52,431 bases of DNA. It comes from an uncultured Hungatella sp. (GTDB lineage Bacteria; Bacillota; Clostridia; Lachnospirales; Lachnospiraceae). Both the position numbers and the translations under genes were made by a program. Below, piece after piece: positions 43,008-51,317 of the stretch. Positions within the stretch are counted from its first letter, which is position 1. Every line of letters begins with the position of its first letter. The stretch spans positions 1 to 52,431 of the forward strand of contig CAJUFP010000021.1 of NCBI GenBank assembly GCA_910585645.1. Direction: 5' to 3'. Under the pieces are notes generated by a model. It made no database searches and had not been told where the DNA came from. It worked only from the letters and a program-made list of their open reading frames with translations.

Positions 43008-43931
43008 TTATTCCTGATTTCCCGCATCATTAGCCTTGTCACTTCCGGTCTCTTCTGACTGTCCTGCCTTTTCTGATCCTGCTTCGGCCGGTTCCTTTTC
43101 CCCATCTTCGGAAGTGCCTTTCTCACTGCTTCCCCCTTCAGCACTTTCACCATCCGCAGGATTTTCTCCCTCTGTGCCTTCTTCTCCTTCCGTTTCCTCC
43201 GACTCTTCCGCATACAGTTCCTCCAATACTCTGGCCTGTTCTTCCAGGAACTTCCCTGCGTTCTCACGGTATCCACGGTACACAAGGGCCGCATGGATGC
43301 TTCCCTCCTGTTCCAGTTCTGCAAGGAGCCTTGCCTGCTCCGGGGTCACAAGGACGGTGATAGTGGATGCCAGCCCCGTATCGTCCTCTTCCTCCTGCAT
43401 GTCGCTGTCCGTCCCGTCACTTAAGGTCGTGGCGATAATCTCCACATACTGCAGTTCTGCCGGAATAAGTGTTTCCCGCAGATCTCCCACGTCACTGGCG
43501 ATCAGGGAAACAATATCTCCCCGTTCCAGCTTGCCGGACAGTCCGGCCGCAAAGCTCTTAATTGTAATAGACATGGCGCGGTTCGTCCCGTCCAGACCGG
43601 TAAGATATTCATTTTTCAGCTGGGGTGTGTCTGACAGCTTGCTGGCAAGGATATAGTCCCCTTTGTAAAGGTCAGTGTTGGCATATTTTCCCACCACATC
43701 CTCCGTCCGGTACACTACGTTAGAAGGCAGGTTATAACCGCCCACCTCCACGCTCGTCACCATCTTAGCCGTGATCTGGTCTCCCTCCTTAATTTCTGCG
43801 TTTACCCGGACAATCTCCACCGTGGAAGTCAGGGCATCATTGAACATGGGCGTCAGCCCGAAGCAGATGGCAAGTGCTACAATAATACAGACCAGCCCCA
43901 CCACGATCCGGTTCTTCAAAAGATTTTTCAT
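43008..43931 (-). CDS. cpaB: CpaB/RcpC-like SAF-domain pilus assembly protein
   Basis: The 307-residue product has an N-terminal membrane helix (IVVGLVCIIVALAICFGLTPM), a SAF domain (AEIKEGDQITAKMVTSVEVGG; KGDYILASKLSD), a further RcpC-type region (GKLERGDIVSLIASDVGD; TITVLVTPEQARLLAELEQEG) and an acidic Ser/Glu/Gly tail from about 240. CpaB proteins form part of the Tad channel; in Gram-positive cells it should sit outside the membrane. ATG with GGAGGATAAAACAAA. The 135-bp gap upstream holds an AAATTCC/GGAATTT hairpin (44045-44062) and a CTGTCA/TGACAG dyad (43973-43992). Confidence 0.85.
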   Translation of the reverse strand: MKNLLKNRIVVGLVCIIVALAICFGLTPMFNDALTSTVEIVRVNAEIKEGDQITAKMVTSVEVGGYNLPSNVVYRTEDVVGKYANTDLYKGDYILASKLSDTPQLKNEYLTGLDGTNRAMSITIKSFAAGLSGKLERGDIVSLIASDVGDLRETLIPAELQYVEIIATTLSDGTDSDMQEEEDDTGLASTITVLVTPEQARLLAELEQEGSIHAALVYRGYRENAGKFLEEQARVLEELYAEESEETEGEEGTEGENPADGESAEGGSSEKGTSEDGEKEPAEAGSEKAGQSEETGSDKANDAGNQE

Positions 43932-44066
43932 TTTGTTTTATCCTCCAATCAAATTTAATGCGCTCCTGAAACTGTCAGCATATATTGACAGAATCAAAAG
44001 CGTTATGGATTCTCTTTTCTATTCCAGTTTTCGCTTCTTACATCAGAAATTCCATTCGGAATTTTT

Positions 44067-44642
44067 CTATGAAACGGGCAGCAATACCACAAAACAGCCA
44101 AATGCCAGAAAAGGTGCCAGCGGAAGGCTGCTCTTCCCCTGCCGCATGGATGCGTTCCACAAAAGCGCCATCAAAAGCCCCCAGAACATCATCCAGAAAC
44201 CACCCGACACCCCCAGGGCAAAGCCGCTGGCTGCCATCAGCTTCACATCCCCGCCTCCTATTTTTCCGGTTTTCAGAGCCGCAATCAGAAAAGGCAGGGG
44301 AACCAGCAGAAAGCCCAACAGCGCAGGAATCGGTTGAAATCCAATCAGTCCCGCCATGGCGATCAGCAGATGGAACGCATCCGGTATCTCATGGGTGGCA
44401 ATATCCGCCGCCCCTGCCAGTATCAGAACATAGCACAGCAGGACACAGCGCAATGCAGCCGGAGTCAATCCGCGGATTCCTATGAACACAGCTGTCACCG
44501 CCATGCTGATCCCCGCCGTCATATGCAGTTCTTCCGTTTCTTTCATATACCGGCGCATTGCCATATCACACAGCAGTCCGGCAAACAGGGAAAACATCGT
44601 CCAGGTAAGAAATAGGTTCCATGTATCAGCGTTCCAGTCCAT
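44067..44642 (-). CDS. Type IV prepilin peptidase (TadV/CpaA-like)
   Basis: The 191-residue polytopic protein has about six helices and both catalytic aspartate motifs of A24 peptidases: GAADIATHEIPD and KIGGGDVKLMAA. It processes prepilins at the membrane, here probably DUF4320 and related pseudopilins. I start at ATG 44642 (MDWNADTW) next to GGGAGG, giving a 17-bp overlap with the upstream gene; ATG 44663 is an alternative. Confidence 0.88.
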   Translation of the reverse strand: MDWNADTWNLFLTWTMFSLFAGLLCDMAMRRYMKETEELHMTAGISMAVTAVFIGIRGLTPAALRCVLLCYVLILAGAADIATHEIPDAFHLLIAMAGLIGFQPIPALLGFLLVPLPFLIAALKTGKIGGGDVKLMAASGFALGVSGGFWMMFWGLLMALLWNASMRQGKSSLPLAPFLAFGCFVVLLPVS

Positions 44643-45120
44643 CTTCCTCCCTTCCGCCCCCATACCCTGCCAGATCCTCCCGTCCTCCGGCTACCATCTC
44701 CCGCTCTTCCTTTTCTGCCTCTTTCTCAATCTCCTGTTCCATGGCAAAAAACTCCTGCGCCTTCCGTATCTCTTCTGCAGATGCCGGTTCCTCCTGTATC
44801 CAGACTCCATAAATATGCCTTCGGGTATCCGTCAGAAATCCGTTCAGCGCTTCCACCACTCCGTTTATCAGCAGCAAATTCTGCTCCTGCAGGCTGCCAT
44901 AAAATGCTTCCAGCGGCCGGTCATAAAACAGCATGGTCTCCACATCTGTAGGGCTTCCGGCCAGGAATCCTTCCAGGTTCCGGTATATCATGTCCATGGC
45001 CGCAATCCGCCTTGCTTCTTTCAACAGGTTTTCATCAGAGAGATCAGCGTTCCGCAGTAACTTCCCGTATTCCTCCTCCGCCCGCTCCATCAGCACATCC
45101 ATCCGTTCCTGAAAATCCAT
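44626..45120 (-). CDS. Unknown acidic helical protein of the conjugation operon
   Basis: 164 residues, acidic and probably helical throughout (MDFQERMDVLMERAEEEYG at the start; AEEIRKAQEFFAMEQEIEKE near the end), with a Gly/Glu/Asp tail. LVGC-type signals, membrane segments and catalytic motifs are absent. It may be a small regulator or chaperone. ATG 45120 has GGAGGTGCAGG. It overlaps the MT-A70 methyltransferase gene by 77 bp in another frame and the peptidase gene by 17 bp, indicating tight coupling. Confidence 0.65.
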   Translation of the reverse strand: MDFQERMDVLMERAEEEYGKLLRNADLSDENLLKEARRIAAMDMIYRNLEGFLAGSPTDVETMLFYDRPLEAFYGSLQEQNLLLINGVVEALNGFLTDTRRHIYGVWIQEEPASAEEIRKAQEFFAMEQEIEKEAEKEEREMVAGGREDLAGYGGGREEDGLER

Positions 45121-45688
45121 CCTGCACCTCCTTCCTCTTCAGCTGTTCGATGGCATCCCGGATATCCATGCCGTCAATCTCATCACCCACGCAGACCCAG
45201 CCGGGATGCACCTCCCTGGCAAACAGCTCCGCCCTTGGCAAATCCCCTACCAATTCCACAATCCTCTCACGGACAATATCTGGTTTCTTGCTGTGGCCTT
45301 CTAAGGGAGTGTCTATCACGGAAAATACTTTGTTGGATATTCTTTTCGGATGTCCCTTTACTGCCAACAAACAGATTTCCGGATTAGAGCGTGTCCAGTT
45401 TCCCAACCCGAAAAACCATTTAGCGGTCTGCTTTTTACACCGTTTGACCCAGCAGAATCCTAAAGTCTTATACTCAAACCCCCATCGCCGGATTGTTTCC
45501 ATCCCTTCCGGAAGGCAGGGGAATGTCACCCACAAAAAAAGAATGCAGTTCTTTTCCGCTATGCCCCCTACATCCAGACTCCATATTTCTTCTTTTGTCA
45601 AAGATTTATAATGGTTTGCGGCAGCCCCCTGCATGGTTTTCTGATGGTAGTCCCACGGCGGGTCGATATATAGCACGTTAAACTTCAT
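45044..45688 (-). CDS. MT-A70 family DNA adenine methyltransferase
   Basis: The 214-residue enzyme carries the DPPW catalytic motif at residues 9-12 (VLYIDPPWDYHQKTM), CILFLWVTFPCLPEG, and GNWTRSNPEICLLAVKG. These define the MT-A70 family, here predicted to make N6-methyladenine in DNA. No restriction nuclease is adjacent, so it is probably an orphan, anti-restriction modification enzyme (inference). The C-terminal tail reads over the start of the next gene. Its start overlaps the C5-methyltransferase stop. Confidence 0.9.
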   Translation of the reverse strand: MKFNVLYIDPPWDYHQKTMQGAAANHYKSLTKEEIWSLDVGGIAEKNCILFLWVTFPCLPEGMETIRRWGFEYKTLGFCWVKRCKKQTAKWFFGLGNWTRSNPEICLLAVKGHPKRISNKVFSVIDTPLEGHSKKPDIVRERIVELVGDLPRAELFAREVHPGWVCVGDEIDGMDIRDAIEQLKRKEVQDGFSGTDGCADGAGGGGIREVTAER

Positions 45689-47246
45689 CCGCCACCCCGC
45701 TTTCCGCCAGCTTCAAACCAATTTCATATACCACGTTGACAGTTACGGCATTCCCGGCCTGTTTATAAAGCTGGGCGTCACTGATCCCCGCCGCCTTCGC
45801 CCGGTCGAACAGGAAATCATCGAATGCCTGCAGCCGCCAGCACTCCCTTGGGGTCAGCCTGCGGATACGGCAGCACAGCAGGACGCCCATGCTCCCGCCG
45901 GTCAGCAGGGACTGAGCGCACTGCTTCCCCACCCGCCCCCGGCTGACGGTGCTGTTGGGATAGGAGAGATTGATGCCGTCTCCATGCACCGCTTTGGTAT
46001 ATCCTTCTTTTTTCGCCTCCCGGATGGCAAGCCCCTCTTCCATACAGCATAAAAGGATGCCATGCCGGTCCTGGCAGGTCAGGGTGAAGCTGGGTTCCCC
46101 CGGCTCCTTGAACCGCCGCCCGTTCTGCCGTTTATCCATGCGGTCGGGAGTGATCACCGCCCGCACACATTCCGGATGTCCCTTACAGATGAAAATGCCG
46201 GAAGTCTCCCCCTTGTGGTTGGTGATCCCGGCATACTGTTTTGCCATGACGCTACGGGAAAGTTCCGTAAACTTCGGCTCCCTGCTTAGGTCAATGAAGG
46301 ATGCACAGGGCGGCATTTTCACAGAGGCTTCATTTTCCCCTCGTGCATGGTTCTGCCCTCTGATATCACTGACCGAGACTGCTTCTTCCTGCTCCTCGGC
46401 ACCGCTGGCTGCAGATATACCGTCCTGCCCCGGCTCCCCGGTAATGCCCTCATTTGGATTCACCGGCATGGCATACAATCCTGTCCTCCCGGCAAATCCC
46501 CCGCCGTTTGCCGTCAGGGTGATGGATGTCCCCGTTGAGGCATAGACCCTGTTTCCCTGTTTTCCGTCCAGGAATCTTTTAACAGGCGCCGGGTTTGCTC
46601 CGCTGAGAGAAAATATTTTTCCTCCACCTCTTCCTCTAAGATATCCAACAAGGTACACTCTTTCCCTGTGCTGGGGGACGCCGTGGTCTTTGGAATTGAC
46701 AACACACCATTCACAGTCATACCCTGCCTCCCATAACTCAAAGAGAACGGTGGTAAAATCCCCGCCTCTCTCGTTAGACACAAGATGTTTAACATTCTCA
46801 ATGATAAGGTATCGGGGCTTATCTTCGGGAGCCGTGCCTTTGAGGAGACCAGTGACCGCAAAAAAGAGTCCACTTCGCTCCCCATGGAGCCCTGCCATTC
46901 GGCCGCTGATACTAATGTTGGTACAAGGAAATCCGAAAGTCCAGATCTCAGCTTTTGGAACCTCTCCTGCTGTGAGTTGCTTAATGTCCTTTGCGTACCA
47001 CTCTCCTTTACATTTCTCTCTGCATCCTGTCCCATCACAGTCCTCCCTCACCTCCTGCCTGCACATCCTGCAGCTGTTTGCGTCCGGGCCGCCTGCCTCA
47101 TAAGGACAGGTTTCCAGCCCGTACATTGCCATGTAGCTTTTATTTGCGTATTTATCAATTTCGACATGCCCCACACAGACATGCCCGCTTCTTTCGAGAC
47201 CTCTTCGGAATCCTCCGATCCCGGCGAAAAGGTCAAGAAACGTCAA
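45678..47246 (-). CDS. DNA (cytosine-5) methyltransferase
   Basis: The 522-residue enzyme has motif I FLDLFAGIGGFRRGL, motif IV GFPCTNIS (Cys108), motif VI ENVKHL (150-155), motif VIII QHRERVYLVG (192-201), a long variable target region (about 215-440) and late motif X AGNAVTVNVVYEIG. Six cysteines between 47 and 79 form a zinc-binding-like insert near the N-terminus, an unusual feature. TTG start with AGGAGGGCATATAA. No cognate nuclease is present. It sits between PrgI and MT-A70 genes within the transfer operon, so protecting transferred DNA from restriction is likely. Confidence 0.92.
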   Translation of the reverse strand: MTFLDLFAGIGGFRRGLERSGHVCVGHVEIDKYANKSYMAMYGLETCPYEAGGPDANSCRMCRQEVREDCDGTGCREKCKGEWYAKDIKQLTAGEVPKAEIWTFGFPCTNISISGRMAGLHGERSGLFFAVTGLLKGTAPEDKPRYLIIENVKHLVSNERGGDFTTVLFELWEAGYDCEWCVVNSKDHGVPQHRERVYLVGYLRGRGGGKIFSLSGANPAPVKRFLDGKQGNRVYASTGTSITLTANGGGFAGRTGLYAMPVNPNEGITGEPGQDGISAASGAEEQEEAVSVSDIRGQNHARGENEASVKMPPCASFIDLSREPKFTELSRSVMAKQYAGITNHKGETSGIFICKGHPECVRAVITPDRMDKRQNGRRFKEPGEPSFTLTCQDRHGILLCCMEEGLAIREAKKEGYTKAVHGDGINLSYPNSTVSRGRVGKQCAQSLLTGGSMGVLLCCRIRRLTPRECWRLQAFDDFLFDRAKAAGISDAQLYKQAGNAVTVNVVYEIGLKLAESGVADEV

Positions 47247-47282
47247 TTATATGCCCTCCTGTTTCTGCTTATTTTTACTTCA

Positions 47283-47600
47283 TTACTGCCATTCGTCCAG
47301 CATCCGATAGGGATAGATCTGCTGGCTGCGGCCAAACCGCACCATGTTCCCGATCTGGTCTACCACGCTCTGGTTGTTCTGGTCTTTGGTACACATCATC
47401 ACGCTGCCAAAGATTCCGGTCAGGACCGCAACAACGGTCAATGCCACGTTTCCGGACAACAGCCACAAAAGGGCTGCCACCGCCCCGCCCAGCAGGGAAC
47501 CCACAGCGCTCTGCAGGAGTTCCCGTCTCCCAAAACCGTTGAAAAGTTCATTCTGTGCCTTTACCCCCGTGGGGATATACAGGCTGATCTCCTGCTCCAT
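47283..47600 (-). CDS. PrgI family protein (VirB3-like)
   Basis: The 105-residue product has two membrane helices (AVGSLLGGAVAALLWLLSG; ALTVVAVLTGIFGSVMMCTK) after a short polar N-terminus (EISLYIPTGVKAQNELF), and ends QQIYPYRMLDEW. This is the PrgI family of Gram-positive conjugation systems, equivalent to VirB3 and partner of VirB4. It is 36 bp from the methyltransferase gene and 14 bp from the 70-residue gene. Confidence 0.88.
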   Translation of the reverse strand: MEQEISLYIPTGVKAQNELFNGFGRRELLQSAVGSLLGGAVAALLWLLSGNVALTVVAVLTGIFGSVMMCTKDQNNQSVVDQIGNMVRFGRSQQIYPYRMLDEWQ

Positions 47601-47614
47601 CTTCCGCTTTCCTC

Positions 47615-47827
47615 CTATGCCCCGTAGTAGAAAAATACAATCTCCTTGATCTGCCAGACGGATTCCGCAAGCACATAGAACAGCACCGTATTCTTTGCCC
47701 GCTTCCGGTACTGCACCTGCTCTTCCTCCGCACCCTCCAGTCGCACCATGCAGTAGATAAACCGGAATACCGCACCAACCCGGATAAGGGAGATGACAGC
47801 CATGGAGATATCGTTTATCGTCACCAT
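47615..47827 (-). CDS. Small membrane protein of the conjugation operon
   Basis: 70 residues: MVTINDISMAVISLIRVGAV with a possible amphipathic or membrane segment (ISLIRVGAVFRFIYCMVRL), a polar loop EGAEEEQVQYRKRAKN, and a second hydrophobic segment (TVLFYVLAESVWQIKEIVFF). Its position between TrbL-like and PrgI genes is conserved-looking for VirB2- or accessory-type small proteins; the role is unknown. Confidence 0.7.
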   Translation of the reverse strand: MVTINDISMAVISLIRVGAVFRFIYCMVRLEGAEEEQVQYRKRAKNTVLFYVLAESVWQIKEIVFFYYGA

Positions 47828-47839
47828 ACCGCCACCGCC

Positions 47840-48670
47840 TTACTTTATGAGATTTTTTGCCATACCCACCAGACGCACGGAATGGTAGACATTGTTCACC
47901 ACACCGCTGCCACCGCCGGCCGGCACCATAAACTCACTTAAAAACCGGGGTGTCTTGATGGCAAGCACGATGCAGGCAATCCCCCAGAACACGCTCATGT
48001 TCATCATCATGCCCACCCCCAGTTTGCAGAGGGCGATCTGTACCACCACGGAAAAGGCGGACTGGAAGAACTTCATCATGTAGCTTTTAAACACTCCCTT
48101 GTCATTATCCAGCAGCCCCACACAGGCCACTGGTACACCGATCCGCAAAATCATAATCTCCAGCCCCCGCATCAGGAACTGGAAATACAGCATGAAATAG
48201 CTGATGACAAACACAAGCCCAAAGATGGCCGTCACAATCCCTGCCGAGGACAGCCCGTCCACCCATGCCATCCAGTCATAGTCCGTAGATGCCCCGATTG
48301 CCGCCAGCAGTTCATCCGTCAGGCTTGTGGTGATGTCGGCCATCCACTCGTACAGTACCGGAAAGCACACAGCAACCGCAACTGCTTGGATAAAACGGGT
48401 AACAAGGTACACTGGCTCGCTGTCCGGATCTCCGTCTGTCCACATCACATAGCACTCAAATCCCTTTTTCAGAAATTTCAGGATGATCAGCGACACCCCG
48501 AAACCCAGCAGGATTTCAAACAGCACGTCCACCATGCTGCCGCCTCCCGCCCCGATCATATACTGGTCTGCGTGGAGCGTCATGGGAACCAGGTCAGAGA
48601 GCATCTCGTCAATGAAGGCTACTGCGCCGTTCAATATGGCCACAATCAGCAGCACAAGGATTACTTCCAA
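47840..48670 (-). CDS. TrbL/VirB6-like conjugation channel membrane protein
   Basis: The 276-residue product has about six membrane helices, including MVDVLFEILLGFGVSLIILKF, VYLVTRFIQAVAVAVCFPVLY, GIVTAIFGLVFVISYFMLYF and MSVFWGIACIVLAIKT, and an extracellular loop with DITTSLTDELLAAIGAS. It matches the TrbL/DUF6045-type VirB6 homologues of Firmicutes. I favour TTG 48670, seven bases after GGAGG; GTG 48685 lies in front of that site. It is followed within 12 bp by the 70-residue gene. Confidence 0.85.
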   Translation of the reverse strand: MEVILVLLIVAILNGAVAFIDEMLSDLVPMTLHADQYMIGAGGGSMVDVLFEILLGFGVSLIILKFLKKGFECYVMWTDGDPDSEPVYLVTRFIQAVAVAVCFPVLYEWMADITTSLTDELLAAIGASTDYDWMAWVDGLSSAGIVTAIFGLVFVISYFMLYFQFLMRGLEIMILRIGVPVACVGLLDNDKGVFKSYMMKFFQSAFSVVVQIALCKLGVGMMMNMSVFWGIACIVLAIKTPRFLSEFMVPAGGGSGVVNNVYHSVRLVGMAKNLIK

Positions 48671-48730
48671 TCCATCACCTCCCACACCTGGCAGGATGGT
48701 TCCCGCCAGGCATCTTATTTTTGTGCCTGC

Positions 48731-49261
48731 TCACTGGCCGCTCTGTCCGGGCTGTGCTGTGTCCTCCGGCTGAACGGTTCCCTCCGGCAGCCCGCCTTCC
48801 TTCGGATTCTCCGCCTTCCTGCCATCCTCCTGCAAAACTCCCGTTTCCGGCACCACTCCTGTATCTTCCTGCGGTGCTTCTTTTGTCTGCCCGCCGTTTT
48901 CCGGTGCTATGCCATGTCTGCCCTGTCCTGTAGCAGAAGCGGGAACTTCTCTCGTCTGCTCCGTTTTTTCTGCCATTTCGGGATTGTCCCCATAGGCCGG
49001 GTCGTCATCCTCCGGCCTCGCATATGCCTCCAACACGCTGTCCTTAATCTGCTTGTACAGCTCCGAAGTGATGGGGAAACAGATATCCCGGTACTCCCCT
49101 GCATGGATCTCCCGGCTGGGCATAAATACGGCCAGCCCTTTCTGGCAGTCTGCCACGCGCACCCCTGTCACCAGGAACTTCCCGTCCAGGCAGATGGTGG
49201 CAACGGCTTTCAGCCTGCCCTTGTCCTCATACCGGGCAACAATCTTGCTCTTAACTTTCAT
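48731..49261 (-). CDS. SpoVG-like DNA/RNA-binding regulator with long acidic tail
   Basis: 176 residues. The N-terminal 80 match SpoVG (LKAVATICLDGKFLVTGVRV; GLAVFMPSREIHAGEYRDICFPI; ELYKQIKDSVLEAY), a nucleic-acid-binding family with global regulatory roles. The remainder is a Glu/Pro/Gln/Gly-rich tail not present in ordinary SpoVG. ATG 49261 has AAAAGGAGGCTTT. As first gene before the TrbL-like gene it may regulate transfer. A hairpin (49288-49317) lies directly upstream. Confidence 0.88.
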   Translation of the reverse strand: MKVKSKIVARYEDKGRLKAVATICLDGKFLVTGVRVADCQKGLAVFMPSREIHAGEYRDICFPITSELYKQIKDSVLEAYARPEDDDPAYGDNPEMAEKTEQTREVPASATGQGRHGIAPENGGQTKEAPQEDTGVVPETGVLQEDGRKAENPKEGGLPEGTVQPEDTAQPGQSGQ

Positions 49262-49287
49262 CAAAGCCTCCTTTTTCGTTGAAAATA

Positions 49288-49317
49288 GCCGCTCCCGCCC
49301 CAAAGGGCAGGAACGGC
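49288..49317 (-). promoter_or_regulatory. Strong leader hairpin before the SpoVG-like gene
   Basis: Minus strand GCCGTTCCTGCCC (49317-49305) pairs completely with GGGCGGGAGCGGC (49300-49288), a 13-bp stem with a TTTG loop, followed by TATTTTC and the ribosome site. It could be an attenuator or terminator at the start of the transfer operon. Confidence 0.55.
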
Positions 49318-49401
49318 AGCCATTGTCAGCCTTATCCCTGATAATAGAACAGGCTGGTGATCTTTTGATTCCGGATTTGTATTGTTTTTTTGATAATTTA
49401 C

Positions 49402-49467
49402 CTACATAATTAAAAAATCTCCTGTTAAGTAGTGCCAATACTGCATCCAATAAATTGTTTTGTTCAT
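49402..49467 (-). CDS. Possible 21-residue aromatic leader peptide
   Basis: An ATG at 49467 with AAAGGAATTGTA in front opens a short ORF beginning MNKTIYWMQYWHYLTG. It has two Trp, three Tyr and further hydrophobics, and a stop at 49402. It lies between the OLD nuclease gene and the SpoVG leader hairpin. Its composition suits a leader peptide that senses translation, or a small membrane peptide. It may also be chance. Confidence 0.35.
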   Translation of the reverse strand: MNKTIYWMQYWHYLTGDFLIM

Positions 49468-49504
49468 TACAATTCCTTTCTCATTTTTATTATTGTTATA
49501 TATA

Positions 49505-49542
49505 AAAAACACGATTGAATTTTTATGCTCAACCGTGTTTTT
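49505..49542 (-). terminator. Terminator after the OLD nuclease gene
   Basis: AAAAACACG (49505-49513) plus TTGA pairs with TCAA plus GTGTTTTT (49535-49542), with A and T runs on both sides, so it can act in both directions. It lies 11 bp after the stop at 49553. Confidence 0.75.
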
Positions 49543-49552
49543 ACATCCAAGA

Positions 49553-51292
49553 CTATCTGATATCATCAATAGATTTCCATCTAATGCAATTCTTTGGTAT
49601 TTCTTTTTGATCATTAAGCAATGCATCTAACAGATTTTTAACCTTTTCTTTAAACGCAACATCTGTTTTCAATTTTTTTAAAGTATAGTATGGTTTATCC
49701 TTGCTCACAGAAACACCCAAAAGAGCATCTTCAAAATTTGTTTTGCAAGCAATTAATACTGTTTTGCTTAAATCCGAACTATTATTTATTTCTGTCAGTA
49801 TATTTGAATTAACAGACCATGCTGAATTTTTTTTACCATCTGAGTTAAGTTCTGTATCAGCATCATGTAACACACCATAATTAGATGTAAATTGATTCAA
49901 AATTTTAACAATGGATGGAATTACCCCCTTTCCTCTTGCTCTTATAATATGCACATCATCATACTCTCCAGGATACAAAAGCTTCAGTTGTGAAAAGGCT
50001 GTATATTCTGTATCCCCCTCCACTACGACTATTTTACCTCCAAAAAAGAATTCATGCACATATGGATCACATACATTAAGCAATTTTAAATTATCTTTAT
50101 CATCATCACTTAATTTTGCATTTTCCGGCCTAAATAAAACAGTACTCTTAACTTCATCTGCATCATTTCTGCTTACCCTAATAATTGTTGTATTGTCTCT
50201 TGATAAATCAATAAAAATCGGTGAATGTGTAGTTACCATAACTTGCCAGTTTCCCAATTTCGGCAAATCATATAATGTCCTTTGTGCGTCTCTAATTGCT
50301 GATGGATGAAGACATAGTTCCGGTTCATCCAATAACAAAACATGTGGTCTCTCGTCTCTGTCCCCATTTTCAGCAATGTACTTTAATGCTGTCCACATTA
50401 GAGTTCTTCTTGCACCGCTTCCTTGAGCAGAAATCCTTGACATAAATCCACCTTCTGGCCCCATATATATATCTGGTGTTTCCTTAAAAGGTGTATATGT
50501 CTTTTCGACATTGCTTTCTGGCTTTGCATCAAGTGAAATAACATAATTGTGGAATACTCCTTCCAGATATTTGTTAATACTTTTTTCAATATTATCTGTT
50601 TCCTCATTTACCGCTGTTGCCACTGATTTTTGAAATAATCTAATCTGATCTAGCAATAGTTCGTAATCTGTCTTTCCGGAAGTATTGTTTGGACTGGTAA
50701 TACTTTTAAACCTATTTTTAATTATGGTCTGTAGTAACCCTGTTATTTCAGATTCCTGCGCTTCTGGTGATGCAAATGCATCAATTCTATGCACTTTAGG
50801 CCTATATGCATTCGCTATATTTGGTGCACCCCAGGGTACTTTATCTGCCCAATCATTTGCAATAACATCAAATCCCTGTCGTTTGGGTTCCACTCCAGGA
50901 CTACTCCATGTCCATTTTTCACGGATAAGCATTTCACCATTTGGTAATACTTTTATCCATTGTTCTCCTGGCTTATTTTCCGATATAATTGTATGTACTT
51001 CAATCTCCGGGAGATTTTCAGGATCAACAATATTATTAGGAAAGTCATCAATAGCAAGATAACCTGCTTTTGAACCTGTACTCATAGCTATCTCATAAGC
51101 CCTTAATATTGAGCTTTTTCCAACATTATTGGCTCCTACCAAAACAACTATATCATCCAAAAAAATTTCAACTGGAATCTTCCCAATAGTTCTAAAGTTT
51201 TTAATTATCAACTTACTTAATCTTGGACGTGGTATTGATTCATTCTCTGGTAATAACGAAATAATTTCTTCTTTTGCGCTTGCTCTTGCCAT
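49553..51292 (-). CDS. OLD-family ATP-dependent endonuclease (AAA/ABC ATPase plus TOPRIM)
   Basis: A 579-residue A+T-rich gene. N-terminal ATPase: LSKLIIKNFRTIGKIPVEIF, Walker A GANNVGKS (53-60), signature-like SAQGSGARR (288-296), Walker B HVLLLDEPELCLHP (317-330), H-loop TTHSP (354-358). The C-terminal TOPRIM has Glu425 in IVVVEGDTEY and the DAD triplet (477-479), followed by Glu521 in NFEDALL. OLD proteins cut DNA and include phage-exclusion enzymes and GajA of Gabija. No UvrD-type helicase partner is present; the neighbour encodes a PD-(D/E)xK nuclease protein 25 bp upstream. ATG with AAGGGAGGTATTTT. The pair is probably an operon. Confidence 0.9.
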   Translation of the reverse strand: MARASAKEEIISLLPENESIPRPRLSKLIIKNFRTIGKIPVEIFLDDIVVLVGANNVGKSSILRAYEIAMSTGSKAGYLAIDDFPNNIVDPENLPEIEVHTIISENKPGEQWIKVLPNGEMLIREKWTWSSPGVEPKRQGFDVIANDWADKVPWGAPNIANAYRPKVHRIDAFASPEAQESEITGLLQTIIKNRFKSITSPNNTSGKTDYELLLDQIRLFQKSVATAVNEETDNIEKSINKYLEGVFHNYVISLDAKPESNVEKTYTPFKETPDIYMGPEGGFMSRISAQGSGARRTLMWTALKYIAENGDRDERPHVLLLDEPELCLHPSAIRDAQRTLYDLPKLGNWQVMVTTHSPIFIDLSRDNTTIIRVSRNDADEVKSTVLFRPENAKLSDDDKDNLKLLNVCDPYVHEFFFGGKIVVVEGDTEYTAFSQLKLLYPGEYDDVHIIRARGKGVIPSIVKILNQFTSNYGVLHDADTELNSDGKKNSAWSVNSNILTEINNSSDLSKTVLIACKTNFEDALLGVSVSKDKPYYTLKKLKTDVAFKEKVKNLLDALLNDQKEIPKNCIRWKSIDDIR

Positions 51293-51317
51293 AAAATACC
51301 TCCCTTGTATTTATAGA

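Noticed and set aside
49402..49626. 74-codon reading of the aromatic mini-ORF
   Set aside because: The longer version overlaps the OLD nuclease gene end and the terminator. Only the part after the ATG with a ribosome site at 49467 was kept, at low confidence.
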